64,000 nucleotides of DNA from Cellulosimicrobium arenosum. GTDB taxonomy: Bacteria; Actinomycetota; Actinomycetes; Actinomycetales; Cellulomonadaceae. Below are positions 61,880-64,000 of this stretch, piece by piece. A program made the translations under genes and the position numbers. The notes beneath the pieces were generated by a model. That model made no database searches. It worked only from the letters and a program-made list of their open reading frames with translations, and had not been told where the DNA came from. Positions within the stretch are counted from its first letter, which is position 1. Every line of letters begins with the position of its first letter. Location: the NCBI RefSeq assembly GCF_014837295.1, contig NZ_JACYHB010000002.1, forward strand, positions 1-64,000, read 5' to 3'.

Positions 61880-62944
61880 CTACTCCCGGGCCCGGGACAG
61901 GCCGCGCACCGCCGGACCGATCGTCTCGCCGTAGGCGCGCAACGTCTCGTCCTTCGCGTCGTGCTGGAGGTAGAGCGCGAACTGGTCGACGCCGAGGCCC
62001 GCGAGCTCACGCAGTCTCTCGACGTGGTGCTCCGCGGGGCCGACGAGACAGAACCGGTCGACGATCTCGTCGGTGACGAAACCCGTGTGCGAGTTCCCGG
62101 CGCGACCGTGCTCGTTGTAGTCGTAGCCCTCGCGGCCCGCCACGAACGCCGTGAGCGCGTCCGGGATCCGCCCTCCCGCGGCCTCCTCGGTCCCGCCCGG
62201 CCCGTAGCGCGCGACCATCTCGGCGACGTGGTTGCCGACCATCCCGCCGAACCAGCGGCACTGGTCGTAGGCGTGGGCGAGCGCGCGTCGACCGGCCTCG
62301 CCGTCCGTCGGCGCCGTCACGTAGGCGGGCGCGGCCACGCAGACGCTCACCTCGCCGGGGTCCCGCCCGGCCCGCTCGGCGGCAGCACGCACCGCCGCGA
62401 CCGACCATGCGACGACGTCGGGATCCGCGAGCTGCAGGATGAATCCGTCGCCGACCTCGCCCGTGAGCGCGAGCATGCGCGGGCCGTAGGCCGCGACCCA
62501 CACGGGCAGACGCGAGTCCCGGTTCCAGGGCAGTCGGAGCGTCGAGCCGCGGTACTCGACGGCCTCTCCCGACGCGAGCCCGCGGATGACGTGGATCGCC
62601 TCGCGGAGCTCGGCGACCGTCACGGGGCGCCCGTTGATGACGCGCACCGCGGAGTCGCCACGCCCGATCCCGCAGATCGTCCGGTTGCCGAACATCTCGT
62701 TGAGGGTCGCGAAGAGCGACGCGGTGACGGTGACGTCGCGCGTCGCCGGGTTGGTGACCATCGGACCGACGGTGACGCGGTGCGTGGCCGACAGGATCTG
62801 GGAGTACACGACGAACGGCTCCTCCCACAGCAGGTGCGAGTCGAACGTCCACACGTGGCTGAACCCGTAGGTCTCCGCCTGCCGGGCGAGGTCCACGACC
62901 CGCCACGCGGGCGGGTCGTTCTGCAGCACCACCCCGAGGTCCAC
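61880..62944 (-). CDS. LLM-class F420-dependent oxidoreductase (TIGR03842-like)
   Basis: A 354-residue luciferase-like monooxygenase-fold protein. It opens DLGVVLQNDPPAWRVVDLAR and has YGFSHVWTFDSHLLWEEPFV, NPATRDVTVTASLFATLNEM, ICGIGRGDSAVRVINGRPVT and VWVAAYGPRMLALTGEVGDG, which match the F420-dependent enzymes encoded beside dihydropyrimidinases. It lies 28 bases downstream of the partial hydantoinase gene, supporting a joint role in pyrimidine or hydantoin breakdown. GGGAGGGGAGGG precedes the GTG at 62944. Confidence 0.88.
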   Translation of the reverse strand: MDLGVVLQNDPPAWRVVDLARQAETYGFSHVWTFDSHLLWEEPFVVYSQILSATHRVTVGPMVTNPATRDVTVTASLFATLNEMFGNRTICGIGRGDSAVRVINGRPVTVAELREAIHVIRGLASGEAVEYRGSTLRLPWNRDSRLPVWVAAYGPRMLALTGEVGDGFILQLADPDVVAWSVAAVRAAAERAGRDPGEVSVCVAAPAYVTAPTDGEAGRRALAHAYDQCRWFGGMVGNHVAEMVARYGPGGTEEAAGGRIPDALTAFVAGREGYDYNEHGRAGNSHTGFVTDEIVDRFCLVGPAEHHVERLRELAGLGVDQFALYLQHDAKDETLRAYGETIGPAVRGLSRARE

Positions 62945-62972
62945 GCGCCCTCCCCTCCCGGTACCCGCGCCC

Positions 62973-64000
62973 TCAGCGCAGGTACGCCGACAGCCCGCGC
63001 TTGAGGAACTGCCCGTGCCCGGGGCTCCCGTGGTACGCACCGTCCTCGACGAGCACACGCCCCCGCGACATGACGAGGTCGACGTGCCCGTCGATCTCGA
63101 AGCCCTCCCACGCCGAGTGGTCCATGTTCATGTGGTGCGTCGCGCCGTACCCGATCGACGTGCGGCCGGCCGGGTCGTAGACCACGACGTCGGCGTCGGC
63201 GCCCGGGGCGAGCACGCCCTTGCGGCCGTCGAGCCCGAACATCCGGGCCGGCGTCGTGCAGCACAGCTCGACCCAGCGCTCGCGCGAGATCTTGCCGTCG
63301 ACGACGCCCTGGTAGAGCAGGTCGAGCCGGTGCTCGACGCCCCCGATCCCGTTGGGGATCTTCGAGAAGTCGCCGCGTCCGAGCTCCTTCTGCTCCTTCA
63401 TGCAGAACGGGCAGTGGTCGGTGCTCACGACGGACAGGTCGCCCGTGCGCAGGTACCGCCAGAGCTCGTCCTGGTGGCCCTCCGCCCGCGAGCGCAACGG
63501 CGTCGAGCACACCCACTTGGCGCCCTCGAAGTCCCCCCACTCCTCGCTCCGCGCGCCGAGCTGCTCCTCGAGCGAGAGGTAGAGGTACTGCGGGCACGTC
63601 TCGCCGAACACGTTGTACCCGTCGCCGCGGGCTCGCGCCAGGGTCTCGACGGCCTGCTTCGCGGACATGTGCACGACGTACAGCGGCGCGCCGGTCAGGC
63701 GCGCGAGCATGATCGCGCGGTGCGTCGCCTCCTCCTCGGTCTCCCACGGGCGCGTCGTGCCGTGGAAGTACGGCGCGGTGTCGCCGCGGTCGAGCGCCTG
63801 GCGCACGAGCGCGTCGATCGCGATGCCGTTCTCCGCGTGCATCATGATCACCGACCCGTTGTCGCGCGCCTTGCCCATCGCGCGCAGGATCTGCCCGTCG
63901 TCGCTGTAGAACACGCCCGGGTACGCCATGAAGAGCTTGAAGCTCGTGATCCCCTCGGTGACCAGCTCGTCCATCGCCTTGAGCGCGTCGTCGTCGACGC
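62973..64000 (-). CDS. hydA: Dihydropyrimidinase / hydantoinase (5' part outside window)
   Basis: At least 342 C-terminal codons of a cyclic amidohydrolase; the N-terminus and its first metal His residues are beyond base 64000. Visible are FKLFMAYPGVFYSDDGQILR with the carboxylated metal-bridging Lys, VIMMHAENG and VVHMSAKQAV (metal His), VSTDHCPFCMKEQKELGRGD (metal Asp), IPNGIGGVEHRLDLLYQGVV, and ARMFGLDGRKGVLAPGADAD. It should open dihydropyrimidine or hydantoin rings. The stop precedes the F420 oxidoreductase by 28 bases. Confidence 0.93.
   Translation of the reverse strand, partial: VDDDALKAMDELVTEGITSFKLFMAYPGVFYSDDGQILRAMGKARDNGSVIMMHAENGIAIDALVRQALDRGDTAPYFHGTTRPWETEEEATHRAIMLARLTGAPLYVVHMSAKQAVETLARARGDGYNVFGETCPQYLYLSLEEQLGARSEEWGDFEGAKWVCSTPLRSRAEGHQDELWRYLRTGDLSVVSTDHCPFCMKEQKELGRGDFSKIPNGIGGVEHRLDLLYQGVVDGKISRERWVELCCTTPARMFGLDGRKGVLAPGADADVVVYDPAGRTSIGYGATHHMNMDHSAWEGFEIDGHVDLVMSRGRVLVEDGAYHGSPGHGQFLKRGLSAYLR

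Overview
The window is 64 kb of very GC-rich DNA with dense genes, many GTG starts, ATGA/GTGA stop-start overlaps and a large number of apparently leaderless genes. In the latter, a TANNNT -10 hexamer sits 5-8 bases before the start codon. Gene content (ClpS-DUF2017 pair, DUF3039, acyl-CoA carboxylase with an epsilon subunit, prfB-ftsE-ftsX-M23-smpB-ssrA, F420-dependent oxidoreductase, Tad pilus cluster) points to a high-GC actinobacterium. Cellulomonadaceae or a related Micrococcales family is my guess from general resemblance, not from a search.

Layout. 1-131: 3' end of an IS30-type element. 194-12450: housekeeping genes (thioredoxin, GPH/MFS transporter plus PLP decarboxylase, ABC-F ATPase, RNase PH-RdgB, glutamate racemase-MBL hydrolase, ClpS-DUF2017, nicotinate phosphoribosyltransferase). 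12454-14651: DUF3039 protein and a DEAD-type helicase. 14710-22230: a carbohydrate block (NagB, ROK sugar kinase, two ABC permeases, a binding lipoprotein, a ROK regulator with a perfect palindrome at its start codon, a PfkB kinase). The set looks like amino-sugar or oligosaccharide uptake and catabolism; the transporter ATPase is not in the window. 22359-29516: DUF4349 lipoprotein, then the conserved prfB-ftsE-ftsX-M23-smpB-ssrA segment, including a complete tmRNA gene. 29528-31482: a DUF916 membrane protein and a small secreted WxL-locus-like protein separated by a very strong hairpin. 31624-36488: a compact Tad/Flp pilus cluster. 36693-43523: aminotransferase, LCP-family cell-wall enzyme, Bcr/CflA-type MFS pump, SRAP protein, a class III cyclase and biotin ligase. 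43667-46812: acyl-CoA carboxylase beta and epsilon subunits with two uncharacterised companions. 46905-55806: glycan genes. 55924-64000: DUF885 protein, AEC transporter, Maf protein, biotin-carboxylase/BCCP alpha subunit, Nudix hydrolase, F420-dependent oxidoreductase and a partial dihydropyrimidinase.

The most unusual part is the five-gene minus-strand run 55806-48194, joined throughout by 1-4 base overlaps. Its first gene is one uninterrupted reading frame that joins a CMP-nonulosonate (sialic acid) synthetase domain, a KdsC-like HAD phosphatase domain with all four motifs, and a sialic-acid-synthase (NeuB/NANS-like) barrel without its usual SAF domain. It is followed by a protein with polysialyltransferase-like features, a DUF6716 glycosyltransferase, a protein fusing a Campylobacter CstI/CstII-like (GT42) sialyltransferase domain to a glycogenin-like GT8 domain and a TPR-like tail, and a methyltransferase. 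Read together, this is a candidate actinobacterial pathway that makes, dephosphorylates, activates and transfers a sialic-acid-type sugar. The 9-phosphate route (as in animals) would fit the HAD domain. Substrates, the acceptor and the exporter cannot be read from the window.

All family assignments come from reading motifs by eye; no search was run. Starts were chosen from ribosome-binding sites, overlaps with the upstream stop, or leaderless -10 spacing.
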